Assembly: GCA_905221605.1 (NCBI GenBank)
Contig: CAJNDS010002129.1
Location: 490,501 to 554,500, forward strand
Direction: 5' to 3'
From: Symbiodinium natans
Lineage: Eukaryota; Sar; Dinophyceae; Suessiales; Symbiodiniaceae
Length of the DNA: 64,000 bases
Shown here in pieces: positions 35,562 to 48,122 of the stretch (positions are counted from its first letter, which is position 1; the number at the start of each line of letters is the position of its first letter). The notes beneath the pieces were generated by a model. The model saw only the letters and a program-made list of their open reading frames with translations, did no database searches and was not told where the DNA came from. Made by a program: the position numbers and the translations under genes.

Positions 35562-38500
35562 ATGGCTGAGGTGGTGATCCGGGGGAATCTGCTCTATGAT
35601 TCTGTGACCGGACATCGCTTCTTTGCCAAGGGCGTCGCGTACAACCCCAGGAATGGTAACTACGGTGTCTTGATCTCATGGACATGTCTTTATCATGTGC
35701 CCGGTATGTTATCTAGTGTGGCACCTTATCCTCGAATTTTCGGGGCTGTTGAGGACAGGTCCTTGGCACGCACAAGGCCGAATGTATCCCAGGCCGGCTG
35801 CATTCGCAGTAACTCTGTGGTGCTTCGCACCAACCTACTCTGATGCGTTTCGTGTCACTTCTGTAGCTTCCGCGAGGATCCAAGCACTAAGCACACTTGC
35901 AACAAAGCAGCAAAAACGGGCAAACTATCAGTAGTCGCAGCCTCATCCATTCCAAAGCCTGCATGCGCAGGCTCATTGGTCCAGCTACTCTGCTGTGCTC
36001 GCATCCCCTTGCTTGCTCTAGGCTCTAGGCTCGTAGCAAGAGTCGTTGCATGGTATCTTCGCCAAGTCGGACACAAAACAGCAAGGCATGCTGAAACAGA
36101 CCAGGGCACAGACCCAACGAGACAGAAAGGCTCACGGAGTCGTGGCCAGGAGCCATGCAGGCGGGTGACTCACTTGCCTTGGTGTTCTCTTCCGGTTGCG
36201 TGCCGAGAGAAGCATCGAGTGCTGTCCCCGCATCGATACCAAGAAGTGATCGAGGGTCTTCATTCTACATGGTGATTCTCGAGCTTCGAAAGTCTCACTC
36301 TCTTCCAGAGAAACGGGAAACCTGCAGACCTACAGGTGCAGACAGCTCACTCAGAATAAGAACATGTATAGTTGAACCCAGTCAATGGCAATGTGGCAAT
36401 GTGGTTTTCAACATCGTGGCAGGTCAGCCCAAGTTCCCGCCACTTCCATATTTTGCAGATCCGGCAGCGGACGAGCTTCGTCATGACATCGTGGTGCCGA
36501 AAAGATGTTCAACTCATAGCACGTCGAAGCTGAGTGACGTTTTGCATTGGCTTGTCACACACACACACCGCGAACTTTGTTAAGGAGGGGTAGGAGGACG
36601 CTGCCAGCCATCTGAGGACATGGAGGAACAGTTCAAAGACTACTTGCCCCTGATTGCGAACCTCGGGGCGAATGCACTTTGCCTTGATGACTCTAGCGTT
36701 TTGGCAGTGAGCGAATCTCATCATTTAGAACATGCTTCCTGTCTCTTGTGAAATCCTTCAATATAGACAAGCGCCTTGCAAGAATTTCCCATTCTATGCA
36801 TATATGAGTAAGGCGCTGCTGAACCCTCCTCATGCGCGTTGTGTTCCCGTTGCTAGCTCGTTTAAGATCTGGAACTCTGGGTATTGGTTGCCAAGCCTGC
36901 TGCTCCACGCTGAACCCAGGTCGTCCGTCTCTACAACATTGACCCGGAGAAGTCCCACCGTATCTTGACCCCGCAGTAGATGCAAGACATTCTACGGATG
37001 CATGTAGCTGCTTTGCATCTCACGCAGCGTCCCCACATACACCTTCATTCCGAACCAATCTGAAGCTGCCCTCCCAAGGAAAGTTCATGGAACAGGCTGC
37101 TTCACTGGGCCTCTATGTCATGGTCCCACTGACCCGTGGCGATTGGGGCCACCTGTCTGACGGAGGGCTTAGGGGGCTTCGGTTTTTTTTTTGCTTATTC
37201 TCCTGGTAGGTCTGCTGGCTTCTGCCAGGATTCCTCGTGTTGTGGCGTGTGCAGTCCCAGAACCACCTGCCACTAGATGCCTTGGCCATCTGTGCTCACA
37301 CCCTCCACTCCTCTCAGCCTCCGAACCCTAAACCAACCTCAACTTCATCCCCTTGGGTAGCTTAAGTCATTAGAGCAAACATGGGACAGCGCAGGCTTCC
37401 TTCCAGCGTTGCCCTCCCCGCAGTGCTACTTCGAGGAGCTGGTAATCTTGCATGTTTGTGGGTCAGATGTTCCTTCGTTTCCGTGCTGTCACCGGCCGGG
37501 TCTCTGCAAGAGATTTGTGGCAGCCGGGTCCGACAATTTTGCAATCACCCCCAAGAATGTGCACTTGCAAGAATGTGCACTTGCTTCGTCAAGGATCTTC
37601 CGGACTATGGCCATGTTGGACTGAACTTGCTCACCTCGGCCGCTCAGAGCAATGGGCAAGCGCACTGTACAATGCTTCGCAGAAGTGGCCTGCCAGGCGA
37701 AGCTTATAGTGGACCAGTTCAGCCAATACGAGACTCTTGCACCCAAAGTTGGCCATTTGTGATCATTTGTGCAGCTTCTAAGTGTTTGGGGGGGGGGGGG
37801 GGGGATCTCGGAGTTCAGGAATACATTCATGTTTGTGGTTGGCAACGAGATCGACCATCTGGACCGCATCTGGGCGCAATACGTAATAGACACCCAAGAT
37901 CCAGATCATGGAGCGTAGAGGCCGGGCTTCAGCAACAGACTCTAAACCCTAAGCCCTAAACCCTGGTGTGTGTTTGCGGGCTCGGTGCTTGTCGCGCGGT
38001 TGCAATTCGATCCTGCATTCAGCTTCGGGACTCTCTGGTGTTGTAGCTGTGTGTTTCTAAGGACAAGGCTTTGCAGCCTATCCTTGTGTGAAAGCTCTGA
38101 CTCGGGATATCCACCGATATCAGAAAGCCGAAGGACTTCGGAGGAAGTATCGGGTAGCCTAAGTGCCGTGGCGATGCGGGGCAGGATACCGCCGTGTTCC
38201 GTTGATCTACTCCAACAAGGACCAAGGTGGACAAGACCGCCTCGAGATCGGGGAGTACTTGGCCTGCGCGCGGTGTCTCAAAATTGTGTGGGTGACGGCA
38301 GGTGACACTCATAGATCTTGCACAGTTCTGCGGGGCTGCTTGCGAGCCGAGGAACTAGAGAGCCCAGACGATGCTGTGGATGCTTTTGGGCTCAACGTGT
38401 ACTCCTGGTGTGGCACAGCAGCAGTCGGGTCACGGATTTTTGGTGCTCCTGTCTGCCAAGCCAAAGAAGTGAGAAGGCATCATGCTGCATCCCTTTTTAC

Positions 38501-39657
38501 CCAGGCGATCCAGAGTACCATGATGAGACAGGTCGCTGGAATGCAATACGGTGTGGGTTCAGAAGTCGTAGATGTTGACATTCCACCGACTTGCCAAGAC
38601 TTGCAGCTAAGGAGCTGTGAACTTCAGGTGGTCCCCCTACCAGGAGATTGTTAGACAATTTGGCTCCTTTTCAAAGCCCTTCCTGTTTACAGAGTTCGGC
38701 TGCAACATCGGCAGCTTCAAGCACCCTGGCTGAGCGGATGAGTGTCTTCAGCCAGGACACGTCTTTGGCAAGAGCCTCAGTGCACAAGCGCGATTCCGTC
38801 CACGGTGTGCATAAGGTGGGAGTGTCCCGACTACCAGGGTGGCCGGACGTGGATTCAGCTGCGTCTCGGCTACACAAGATGTGCAATGGCCGATCTTGGC
38901 AGCACGACAGCAGCATCTGAGGCCAACCCTACACCCTAAACCCTAAACCCTAAACCCAAAACCCTAAACCCTAAACCCTAAACCCCATGGCCACATCCAG
39001 AAGCCGGATTCAGAGCTCTCAGGTCTGTTATGGCCGACAGGATGATCGACTTCGCCCCTCGGCATGCTTCGGCTGCCCCAGAAGAGCGGGCGCCCAAAGG
39101 GTGTGCAAGGGTGTGCGACCACTCCCTTCCAGGTTTAGGGTTTAGGGTTTAGGGTTTAGGGTTTAGGGTTTAGGGTTTAGGGTTTAGGGTTTGGGGTTTG
39201 GGGTTTGGGGTTTAGGGTTTCGCGCCGAGACAAGCCTGTGCAAAAGAGGGTTTAGGGTTTAGGGTTTAGTGTTTAGGGTTTAAAAGGGGTTTAGGGTTTA
39301 GGGTTTAGGGTTCACTGCAAGGTGAGTGGCGCAGTGGCCTTCGAATTCTCGATGGAGAACAATGAGCCACTTCCCTGAGCTGGCCAGATAATCCATGATA
39401 ATCCTAATTTAATATTCAACCCCCCCTAGCCCCTAACATTAAATACTCCCATAAACGTTATATGATAGTACATGGGGAGTATTTAATTTTAGGGGGTAGG
39501 GGGGGGGGGTTTATTATTTGGGGGAGGGGATTACAAGAGTTTAGGAATCCCAGACGTTGCCTTTGAGAATGGCTTCGAATGCCAGGTTTGGCCTCGTGAT
39601 GACTCCGGGCTTCCTGAAAGGCCAGAACGACATCAAACTCACGGAGTCTTGTCTGGG
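35562..39657 (+). CDS. GAS1: GAS1-type beta-1,3-glucanosyltransferase (GH72), multi-exon
   Basis: GAS1/Gel enzymes remodel beta-1,3-glucan at the cell surface. Exons in family order are GHRFFAKGVAYNPRNGN (35562 to about 35655), DPAADELRHDIV (about 36460-36500) and FKDYLPLIANLGANA (about 36628-36680). Next come VVRLYNIDPEKSHR (about 36920-36965) and AASLGLYVMVPLTRGDWG (about 37086-37147). They continue with FLPALPSPQCYFEEL (about 37399-37442), LIVDQFSQYE (near 37710-37730) and NTFMFVVGNEIDHLDRIWAQY (37812-37885). The 3' half has YRRVPLIYSN (about 38186-38275), DAVDAFGLNVYSWCG (about 38361-38415), FLFTEFGCNIGSF (about 38630-38730), SGAVAFEFSMENNE (about 39324-39368) and FGLVMTPGFLKGQNDIKLTE (about 39580-39647). 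The GNE and TEFGC blocks carry the two catalytic glutamates of GH72. No signal peptide precedes the first exon as read, so an upstream exon may be missing. The C-terminal end is not resolved. Confidence 0.86.
38928..38985 (-). repeat. Interstitial telomere repeat, CCCTAAA orientation
   Basis: Seven to eight copies of CCCTAAA lie in an intron of the GAS1-like gene. They are in the opposite orientation to the TTTAGGG tracts at 39131-39222 and 39248-39312 in the same intron. Confidence 0.97.
39131..39312 (+). repeat. Interstitial telomere repeats TTTAGGG, two tracts
   Basis: Eleven to twelve copies (39131-39222, some TTTGGGG variants) and then two shorter tracts up to 39312 end about a dozen bases before the SGAVAFEF exon of the GAS1-like gene. 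Confidence 0.97.
39399..39532. mobile_element. Hairpin MITE-like element in GAS1 intron
   Basis: The left arm (ATAATCCTAATTTAATATTC, then C- and A-rich sequence ending CATTAAATACTCCC) is mirrored by the right arm, whose reverse complement reads GTAATCCCC...AAATTAAATACTCCCC. The arms are about 50-60 bp around a loop of about 20 bp. It sits between two GAS1 exons and would form a long RNA hairpin in the pre-mRNA. Confidence 0.7.
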
Positions 39658-39660
39658 TTT

Positions 39661-39732
39661 AAGGGGTATAAGGAGGAACCCCTAGAAGGGACCCCTAATC
39701 TTATTCCCCTATATAACCCCTATATATATATG
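39661..39732 (+). repeat. Dispersed repeat, copy 1 of an inverted pair
   Basis: AAGGGGTATAAGGAGGAACC and the following 50 bp, through CTTATTCCCCTATA, match the reverse complement of 60188-60262 at roughly 90 percent. The right part is AT-rich. It starts immediately after the last recognised GAS1 exon. Confidence 0.8.
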
Positions 39733-42700
39733 TACCTTAAAGAGTCCTTGTATGCCTAAGTAGCCCCTGAACAACCCCAAATAACCCCTAAGGTCCCCTA
39801 TAAGGGTCCCTCCTTTAGTCCCTTGATGGGTGGAACGGCCGCGTATTGCTTGGGATGAGCAGCGAGGTTTGACCATCTACCTGTGCTAAGGACAGCTACT
39901 TTGCCTTGCAGCGGCAGTTTCGGATGCTTTTTGGAATTCATTCCTTGGATTGCGGTGTCTGCTGGACAAAAAAGAGTGAGGGGCGTTGCACCTGTGCATG
40001 TGGTGATTTTTTGAAGTACTGAGGCAGGACATTGTGAAGAACATGAGCCAGCAGCCCACGCCGAGGGAGAAGACCAAGTGCATCTCGCGCGAGACAGCCT
40101 TTCAACTTCAGTACCGTCAACATGTGGGCCCCATGACAGAAAGAATGGCCCTAAATTCATTCAGTGAAAGCAAGGTGGTGTAGCGCTTCATGGATGCAGC
40201 TGGGGCTTCATCCTGTTCTTGTCAGGTCAAGCCTCGGACTGGACGGTGCTGCCAGAAACCCCACTCTTCCCAGAGACCACGCTGTTGCCGTGAAGGTGAA
40301 TGACTGGGTGACTGGGTCCATGATATTCGAAATCTGTGGAAAACTGCCCGGTCGATGAGTAGGCACACCATGTCTAGGCTACAGTGCTACAGTGCTACAG
40401 TGCTGTACTGCAATGATGGGAGGTGTGGTGAACCTAGAGGAGATACAGCTTTAAGGGCCAACAAGCATGCACTTGGGGCATCGCAAGGCGCATGGCTTGG
40501 GTTGCATCATATGGTTTTTGATGTCTGACGGGCGCGTCCCAAAACCGGCATCCCCTGCCTGGCTGGGTAACAGTTTCTACGTTCTGCTCCCGCCCTATAG
40601 CTGCCCTAGATCAGAGCTGCAAATATAGAAACTAGTTACTCGAGCGATGTGTCGCCTCACGAATTCCCATGCACAGGCCAGCAACCATACACTTGCTGAG
40701 GGCACTGATCCGAACAAAGTTTTCCTTTTGCATGTTTATGAGCCTTGCACCAGCAAGCGCCACCTTTAAAGCTGTATGCTAGACTGGGCGGCTTGAATGA
40801 AGGACCCGCGCGGGCTGGAAAGAAAGATGCCCGTGCTGCCTGCAATAGACACCTGCACGCCTGTGAATTCATTGAACCTGAGAGTACGTAGGGATGCCGA
40901 GTGCCCCAGGGCAGCCAAATCACGAGAATTTGGCCGAACAGGTCTCTGAGGTCTGGGCGTCCTGCCTCTCTGACTCTCTGATGCAGATTTTGGAAATTTT
41001 TGCTTGGGAAGCCGCGGGGTTTCACTACCGAATCCGCGGACTTTGCCAAGTTTTAAAGCTCGCTTGGGCGACATGCCCTCGCGAATGCAGGCACGAGCTG
41101 CAGTCCCCAAAAAGAGACGCACGCGCATAAAAGGCTTGGGTCTGGAGAAAGCACAGGGGGAACTGCACAGTCTCTGATCGACGTTTGGAAAAGAAGCCCT
41201 TGTCTCCCGAGGCCCGCCTGACATTTGTCTGCTGCTGCTCAGTTCAACTGTCATCACAGATTACGAGAGAATCCGTTCCATAGCCTCATAGTACCCGCAG
41301 CTGACCGAATCAACTACCCAGCTACCCCGCCCTCAAGTGTTGATGATGGCCGTGATCCCTGGGTCTCCCAGCTGTCGTTCATTCCACAGCCTTTTGTGTG
41401 TGGATTTTAGCTGGACTCTGGCATGGATTCCGAAAAGGACTATGATGAAGTGCCTTGGCTTCCTTGCTGCTTGAGTTGGGGAGTCCGCTCCTGTCAGGAT
41501 CCTCGTTATATAGGTAACCTTTCCGGCCCCTTACAGGTAACATTTACGGTAGACTTGGAAAGGTGATTGCAAAAAGGGACCCGCATTTTAGAACAGCAGC
41601 CATCTGCCTGCATCCTACAAGAGAAGTGGCTCCAACCGGCCTTTGTAGGATATAGGCCTTCAACCTGACAGGTCGAACAAAATAGTAGCCCACATGGTGC
41701 CACAAACAGCATTCGCAGCCGGGGCCAGGTGCTACAAACAATATTCACAGCTGGGGCCGGCAACGCCCTTCAGGCAGCTGTTGCATCCATCGTGCCTCGG
41801 CTTGAAAGGAACCTTGGCACAAAGATGTGGTCACGAAGTTGCCATGCCATGCGCGACAGAGAAGCCATTAAATGTGGCGACAATGCCGCTCATGGCTGTG
41901 TCTACATAAGGTGCGCCGGCCGCTTGATGATGTGCCTAACTTCCTCGAAGACCCAGCCGGGTATGAGCCCAGGCCTTCAATCTGGACGGCAACGATCTCT
42001 GGTTTCCCATGCTTTTTGCACGGAGAGATGATGAACCTCCCCTTGGCTAGGGTTAGCGTTTTTCGTGGCAGTTCTTGCTCTGTGCTCCTTGAATCGGCAC
42101 AATCTTTCGAGGGGTGGTTGGTTTGCGACGCAAGACGGCTGCAGTTTTTCATGCAGCCCATCTCGTCAAATTGATAGATAGCGAGACATTGCTCATTTGC
42201 CACAACAGATACAGGGTCAGCTGGCTCAGATTGATGGAAGCCACAATCGTTTCACGTGTGATATATGCGCATTTTCGCAACAGCGAGTTGGACAAGTTTT
42301 TTTTTCGGATGCCTCCCATGCACCCAGGACAAGGCGTGTCAGACCTGGCTGGCGGCACAACGCATGACGTGGCGAAAGATGGCCCTGGAACGACTGGGGT
42401 TGGTAGGGCCAGCAAAGGATTGGTGTGAGTCGGCTACAAGCGTATCGGCTGATCCTAGCCCTGGAGGAAGACGGACAACTCCCAGCAGATGCCATTGAAA
42501 GATGCTGCCGCCCTAGAGCATGGTGTCTGGGAAAGCCAAATTGGTGAGAAGCTTGGGGCATCCCCAAATCGTCAGGTGTGGGCAAACTCTGCGTGCTGCG
42601 CGGGACGTCTCCACGGGGTGATCACGGACATGTGGTTGTGGCACGAGCTCGTGAAGAAGGGTGCCTTGGCGGTCTTGCCTGGTGCACTTCTCACATAAGC

Positions 42701-43857
42701 ACAGGATGACATGCTTGCAATCTCACATGGATTGTAGACTCACTGAGATTGTGGGTTCTGCGGCCGGCGTTGCGTTTGCATGAGGTTCGATCTGCTGCTG
42801 GGCTGCATCCAAGCGGTGGTTGAGGAGGTGGGAGATGCGTGATGGCTCATGCACGGATGTTGTGCTGCTTCATGATGCTTCCATGACCTTTGCTGTCGAT
42901 ATCGATTGGTTTCAGGGGTGCCCTCCCAGCCTGTGCCAAGAATCCAAGGCTACATGACCCCTACCCTGGAAAGCTCGATGCGGGCATGTTGAAGCCTCCT
43001 TTTGCCTGGGCGGCTGTGATCGAAGTTGACGATGCAGACGCCACAGCGAGCACTCAAAGGCAAAGGAAGAGGAGCAACGAGTGTCTCTGACATGAAAGTC
43101 GGGGGTCTCACCTGGAGAGGAACCAGAGAGCGCTTGCGGAAATCTGTGTGGTTGCGCGGCTGCTGTGCCCATTGTCGCTTTAAGAAGCCATCCCTTGACA
43201 CGTGCCTTGTACATTGTACATGAGTCATCTGGACGGTCTGCGTGTATCAGCTGGAAGGTCCTTGCTCAAAACTGAGCGCGGGACGTACACTTCATGAGCT
43301 CAATGCTTTGCGTACAAATCGTTAACTGGATGCCAGTAGGAGGCTGCCTTGAAGAAGCACTGTCAGAGAAGGATGCGAGCAATTGAAACGGCAACTGTCT
43401 TCTGTCCTCGCAGACATAGGCCGGGCATCATGGATGTGCCAGAAGGCTGGCACACGGACACGGTGACATGATGCGACATGCTAGCAGCTTGCTGTCACTA
43501 ATCTCTGAACTGTGAGCTCAAGCTACAAATATGAAGTTATCATGTTGCGGCAGCAAGGGCAGACTCGCATGAATCTGACCGGACAGGTTCGGTGAGGGAG
43601 CCGAGCCCATCACAGCTTGCCCCGCATCTGCCGCCAGATCAGTCCCTCAGGCTGCCAGCCTTGCCTGAAAAAGCGGGGATTGGGAGGTGTCGCAACACCC
43701 GTGTGCAGCAAGAGACGCCCCCCAACTCATTTGTGTAAAGCAGCCGCAAGCAGCCTAATGCAGATCTTCATTCTGAACAGGCAGCCACTGTTAAGTTCCT
43801 CCGAGCCGGAGCCGGAGCCAATGCCTTGGCACATTTCTTCACGGCGCTTGCCAACTT

Positions 43858-43934
43858 GGGTTTAGGGTTTAGGGTTTAGGGTTTAGGGTTTAGGGTCTAG
43901 GGTCTAGGGTTTAGGGTTTCGGGTTTAGGGTTGC
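43858..43934 (+). repeat. Interstitial telomere repeat (TTTAGGG)n
   Basis: About ten copies with TCTAGGG and TTTCGGG variants, directly after an open exon-like frame (43792-43858). Confidence 0.97.
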
Positions 43935-44117
43935 ATGTCTCAGCTGCTCAGGTCTTTGTCTGTGTCCAGCTGCTACAGCGCTTCTGAAGGCACGTGGGCC
44001 CACGTGGTTGGAGATCTTATGCACTGGTAGTCGGGAGTCTGCAGAAAGCGCAGTGTGCCAAGCTTGGCTGCGCGGACATCCCACCTGCACAAGGCGCAAC
44101 ATATGTGACGGTAAAGT

Positions 44118-44232
44118 GCGCGAGGGTTTACGACAAAAGGGGTACCTTTTTTGCGGGTTCTTAGCATATGATTATAGTATTTGGTGTTATAATTGGGGTA
44201 TTAGGGGTACCCGTATTTTGGGAAATGCACAC
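44118..44232. mobile_element. Possible further family A element (partial similarity)
   Basis: GAGGGTTTACGACAAAAGGGGTACC closely matches the left end of copy 2 at 29743 (GGGTTTACGACATTAGGGGTACC). The interior is AT-rich and the right side has AGGGGTACCCGTATTTTGGG. The match beyond the first 30 bp is weak. Confidence 0.4.
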
Positions 44233-44730
44233 ATGTACACCGTTACTCTGCGCCTCTGCGCGCAGTTGCTGCATATGCACCGTTGCGTGCGCACCATGTC
44301 TTGCAGTCCGACGCGGTCCCGATGCCCACGTCGACGAGCAGCATCCCGAGCCCAGCGACAAGGCCTGCATGATGTAACGGCGGCTTGAGTGCAAGAGCCG
44401 AACATGTTCGAGGCAGAACTTTCTCCCAGTAGCAATTTTGTCGCAACCTAGTGGACTTGAGCATATGGGCATGAAGATGCATACATGATCAATCCGAACT
44501 CGGTGTGATCTCTTGCGGCAGCCTGGAGGGGAACAGGAAGCGTGCTCGCTACCGCAAGAACGTGCCTTAATGCTGTTGTCAGCGCGGAACTGCGCGGTAC
44601 TCCAACTGCCCTAAACCCTAAATCCCCTAGTGGCAGGTCATGGCCCAGGTGGCAGTTCATGTCGATGTCACGATCGAGAAGCCGCTGGGCAAGGAGGCAT
44701 GGCCCAGCTGACTCCATTGAGGGTGGAAAG

Positions 44731-44830
44731 TTGGGATGTTCCTCCTTATAACTAGCCGTCCTTGATGGGGATGATCATAGGGTACTATACTCCCTGTTTA
44801 GGCCTGTTAGCATAAGAGGGAACATACCAA
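44731..44830. mobile_element. hAT-like MITE family B, copy 1
   Basis: The left end TTGGGATGTTCCTCCTTATA and the reverse complement of the right end TTGGTATGTTCCCTCTTATG are inverted repeats. They match the ends of the element at 55080-55180. The flanks read GTGGAAAG on the left and GTAGAATG on the right, six of eight identical, compatible with a decayed 8-bp target duplication. No coding capacity. Confidence 0.7.
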
Positions 44831-46615
44831 GTAGAATGGCTAGATGCAACTTGTCAAAGCATGTTTTTGCAGGAGATGATTGCAAGCCGGCGTTGCCTGG
44901 ACGAATATGGAGTTTTCATGAGTTTCTGGCAGGGGAGGTGCCTGTCACTGGTAGCACAGGGCCTGTGACAGAGAAGGAGCCTTCTTCACTCTTATGGGTG
45001 TGGCGGACATGGCTTGTGCATGCACATCAGCTGCTCTGAGCTGAGACGACCGTCACCTCTGCCTGCGAATCTGCTGCGCGCGGCTGTGCTGCTCGTGGAG
45101 CTGCAAGCTCGTGGCTTCTCGGACAACGCCAAGCGCATCTGAAATCAGTGAAGAATGCTGTCCCACCATTGACTCCAGGTGCTGGTTGCCGCCATTAATG
45201 TCATCTTCCTTACAGGCGGGTTCATGAGCAGGTTGTGGCAGATCTTTCAGGAAGATTCCCCTCGCGGGTGTTAAGCCATTCTCTGTTTGACAGGCCCTCT
45301 GAGCCAACCGCTTTGGATTCCAATTAGTGAGCATACCGCCACTTTGCCGCAATGTATGCGATTGCATTCCACAATCGCACAAGTTGTTTGGGTGCAGCCC
45401 CTCGTGTCACATGGACGGCACCTCTCCCGCCCTCTCCCCCCGATTGAGGGCGAGTATGCTCTTAGCACTCAGCAAGCCCTCAACACTCAGCACGGTCTTG
45501 GCAGCTGCTCGAGCCATCGAGGGTCTTTCGCCTACCGAACGCCTTCCGAGCGCTTGAAGGGCAATTTTGTGGCAGCAATGGCTGATTTCCATCACCTTTG
45601 ATGTAACTGATTCTTGGTATAGGTTAAGCATCTGAGCCCCTCCTAAGGCCTGCGAAACGCGCGACGATGTGCCGACTGGCTCGGGCCCTTTTCGTCAAGA
45701 AGAAGACCTGCATGGCGGTCTTGCAGCTTGTGAGGCTCTCTGTGGCAGGCGCCCTATCTCGATTTGTGGGCAGCTAGGGATGGCATAGGTCAGCCAGGAC
45801 AAAGTTCAACTCGAACATACTCTTAGCAAATCCTGGGCTTCGGTTAGGGGTTTCAGGTGGAACCGCACAGGAGAGAATGTGGGGCAGGTGCGGGATGTGT
45901 CGACGTTGCTCGCATCTGAGCCTGCATTGACTTTTCATGACGATTCCAAGGTATCCAGAGTGTCAAGCTGTGGATTGGTACAACACGACCAGGCCATCTT
46001 CTGTGTTGGGCTGCGGGCACGGAAGTAGAGGAGCAAAAGGTACAAGAGTGGGAGAAGAATTCTGCCAGACTTACTTTATGTTAGGAGCCAACTGCCACAT
46101 GGAGCGATTCTACGTGTATGAGTGAGAACCCTACACGTTCGGGCATGTTTAGGGTTTAGGGTTGAGGGTTTTCCATGGACCACAGGTGGTGCAACCTGTA
46201 CAAGCAGCCCTGCTTGAAGCCAACGGCAAGCTGGGATGGTGCAAGCTCATATCAGAGGCTTGAACGAATTCTCTCTCTATCTATCTCTCTCTCTCTCTCT
46301 CTCTTTCCCTCTCTCTCTTTCTCTCACACGAAGGGCAAGAAGGCTGAGTGAAAGCATTGCAGCAGAGAGGCACTGGTGATCAAGCACTCTCGTATTCCCG
46401 ATGATGCATCTGAACACCTAGAAAGGAAGCCCAAACAAAGTCGAGTCAGTCTTGCAGTGTTTGGACAACAGCACTGAGGATTGCAGTGGCCTGCACAATG
46501 TTCAACGGCACCAATGGGGTGCTGATCGGAGGGCACTGCATGGCCGGCATCGAACTTCCAAATCGCTGGTCGCTGGTGCAGCTCGACGCAGGGATGCGTG
46601 TTCGCCACTCCCACT

Positions 46616-47308
46616 GTGCTCTCCCCCTCTACCTCTCTACCTCTCTCCCGCTCTCCTCCTCTCCCCCTCTCCCTCTCTCTCCCTGTCTCCCTGTCTCGCT
46701 GTCTCCCTGTCTCCCTGTCTCCCTCTCTCCCTCTCTCCCTCTCTCCCTCTCTCTCTCTCTCGCTCTCTCCCTCTCTCCCTCTCTCCCTCTCTCCCTCTCT
46801 CCTCTCTCCCCTCTCTCCCTCTCTCCCTCTCTCCCTCTCTCCCTCTCTTCCCTCTCTCCCTCTCTCCTTCTCTCCCTCCTCTCTCTCTCTTCTCTCTCCT
46901 TCTCTCCCCTTCTCTCTCCTTCTCTCTCCTTCTCTCTCCTTCTCTCTCCTTCTCTCTCCTTCTCTCTCCTTCTCTCTCCTTCTCTCTCCTTCTCTCTCCT
47001 TCTCTCTTCTTCTCTCTCCTTCTCTCTCCTTCTCTCTCCCTCTCTCTCCCTCTCTTCCTCCTCTCCCTCTCTCCCTCTTTCTCTCTTTCCCTCTCTCCCT
47101 CTCTCCCTCTCTCCCCCTCTCCCTCTCCTCCCTCTCTCCTCCCTCTCTCCTCCCTCTCTCCCCCCTCTCTCCTCCCTCTCTCCTCCCTCTCTCCCCCCTC
47201 TCTCCTCCCTCTCTCCTCCCTCCCTCCCTCTCTCCCTCCCTCCCTCCTCACTCCCTCCCTCCCTGCCTCCCTCCCTGCCTCCCCTCCCTCCCTCCCTCCC
47301 CTCCGCTC

Positions 47309-47353
<45 letters not shown>

Positions 47354-47372
47354 CTCTCTGTGTTACTCTCTC
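46616..47372. repeat. 750-bp polypyrimidine (TC/CCT) tract
   Basis: Nearly pure pyrimidine on the + strand is built from CTCTCTCC, CTTCTCTC and CCCTCC sub-repeats. Blocks of TTCTCTCTCC are repeated more than ten times near 46895-47040. A shorter TC tract precedes it at 46268-46325. The Ser/Leu/Pro-rich and Arg/Glu/Gly-rich open frames across it are artefacts of composition. Confidence 0.97.
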
Positions 47373-48122
47373 TGTGTTCCTATCATACAGTCGACTTACA
47401 ATGTCTTAGTCAGCCCCCAAACCATACCAACCTATTGCTGTTCGAAAAAAACTGAGGGAGCACGAGATTCCCGCGCTGCTGCGTTCACCAAGAAGCTGGC
47501 TTTGCTCGCTCAGTGTGGCTTTCATCTACACGTATGTGACGCGTCCTTGGCTAGTTTCGTGAAGGATTCTTGTGACTCGCGTGTCTCATCTCCCTTGCAT
47601 TGCAGTGCCGGCCGGCAGAATGGAAGGCAAGTAGAATAGTACCGGGACTTGGAAACCGCCAAACCGCCAGGATGCAAAGCCGGGATAGGTCTGCATGGGT
47701 TGGGTCGATGTAACAGTTCTGCCAATGTAGAACTGTGGCTTTGTAGGGCTCTTCGCAGCCTGGCTCACGCGTGCGCATGCGATGGCAGGTCAAGGTGGCT
47801 TCGTGAACGGATGCGGCCTGTAGCACCCTGGTTGAAGACGTGCTGGTTCTGTTACTTCAAAACAGCCGAATCACCTTCAGTTTCCACGCGCTGAAAGCCT
47901 GAAATGGTCTTAGCTGCGTCGCGGTGGACGTTGCGTTGCTGTGTCAGGTATCACGGCTCCTACCGAAAAGCGCACGGGCGCGAAGAGCAACTTGGCATTT
48001 GCAGTGCTTCACAGTGATTGAGAACGGCTGCAGTGGGTCAGCACCAGACCTCACAAGGCCAGGTGCCAATACAAGTTTCCACTTGAGGAAGGGACGCACA
48101 CGCAGAATGCAGCGTAAGATCG

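Larger units (their letters stand above)
39733..48122. other. Unresolved 8.4 kb; no gene recognised
   Basis: No family motif is recognisable here. Exon-like but unassigned frames on the + strand include AGAGNALQAAVASIVPRLER (near 41745-41805), LALEEDGQLPADAIER (near 42457-42505), KFLRAGAGANALAHFFTALA (near 43792-43851) and CKPALPGRIWSFHEFLAGE (near 44881-44937). They could be exons of one or more divergent genes, including the C-terminal part of the GAS1-like gene. They cannot be joined with confidence. Confidence 0.4.

Noticed and set aside
40766-41257. 163-codon minus-strand frame
   Set aside because: No motif, no neighbours on that strand, and the plus strand is equally open over part of it.
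46452-47639. 395-codon Ser/Leu/Pro-rich frame and overlapping long frames on both strands
   Set aside because: They exist only because a 750-bp TC repeat contains no stop codons in several frames.
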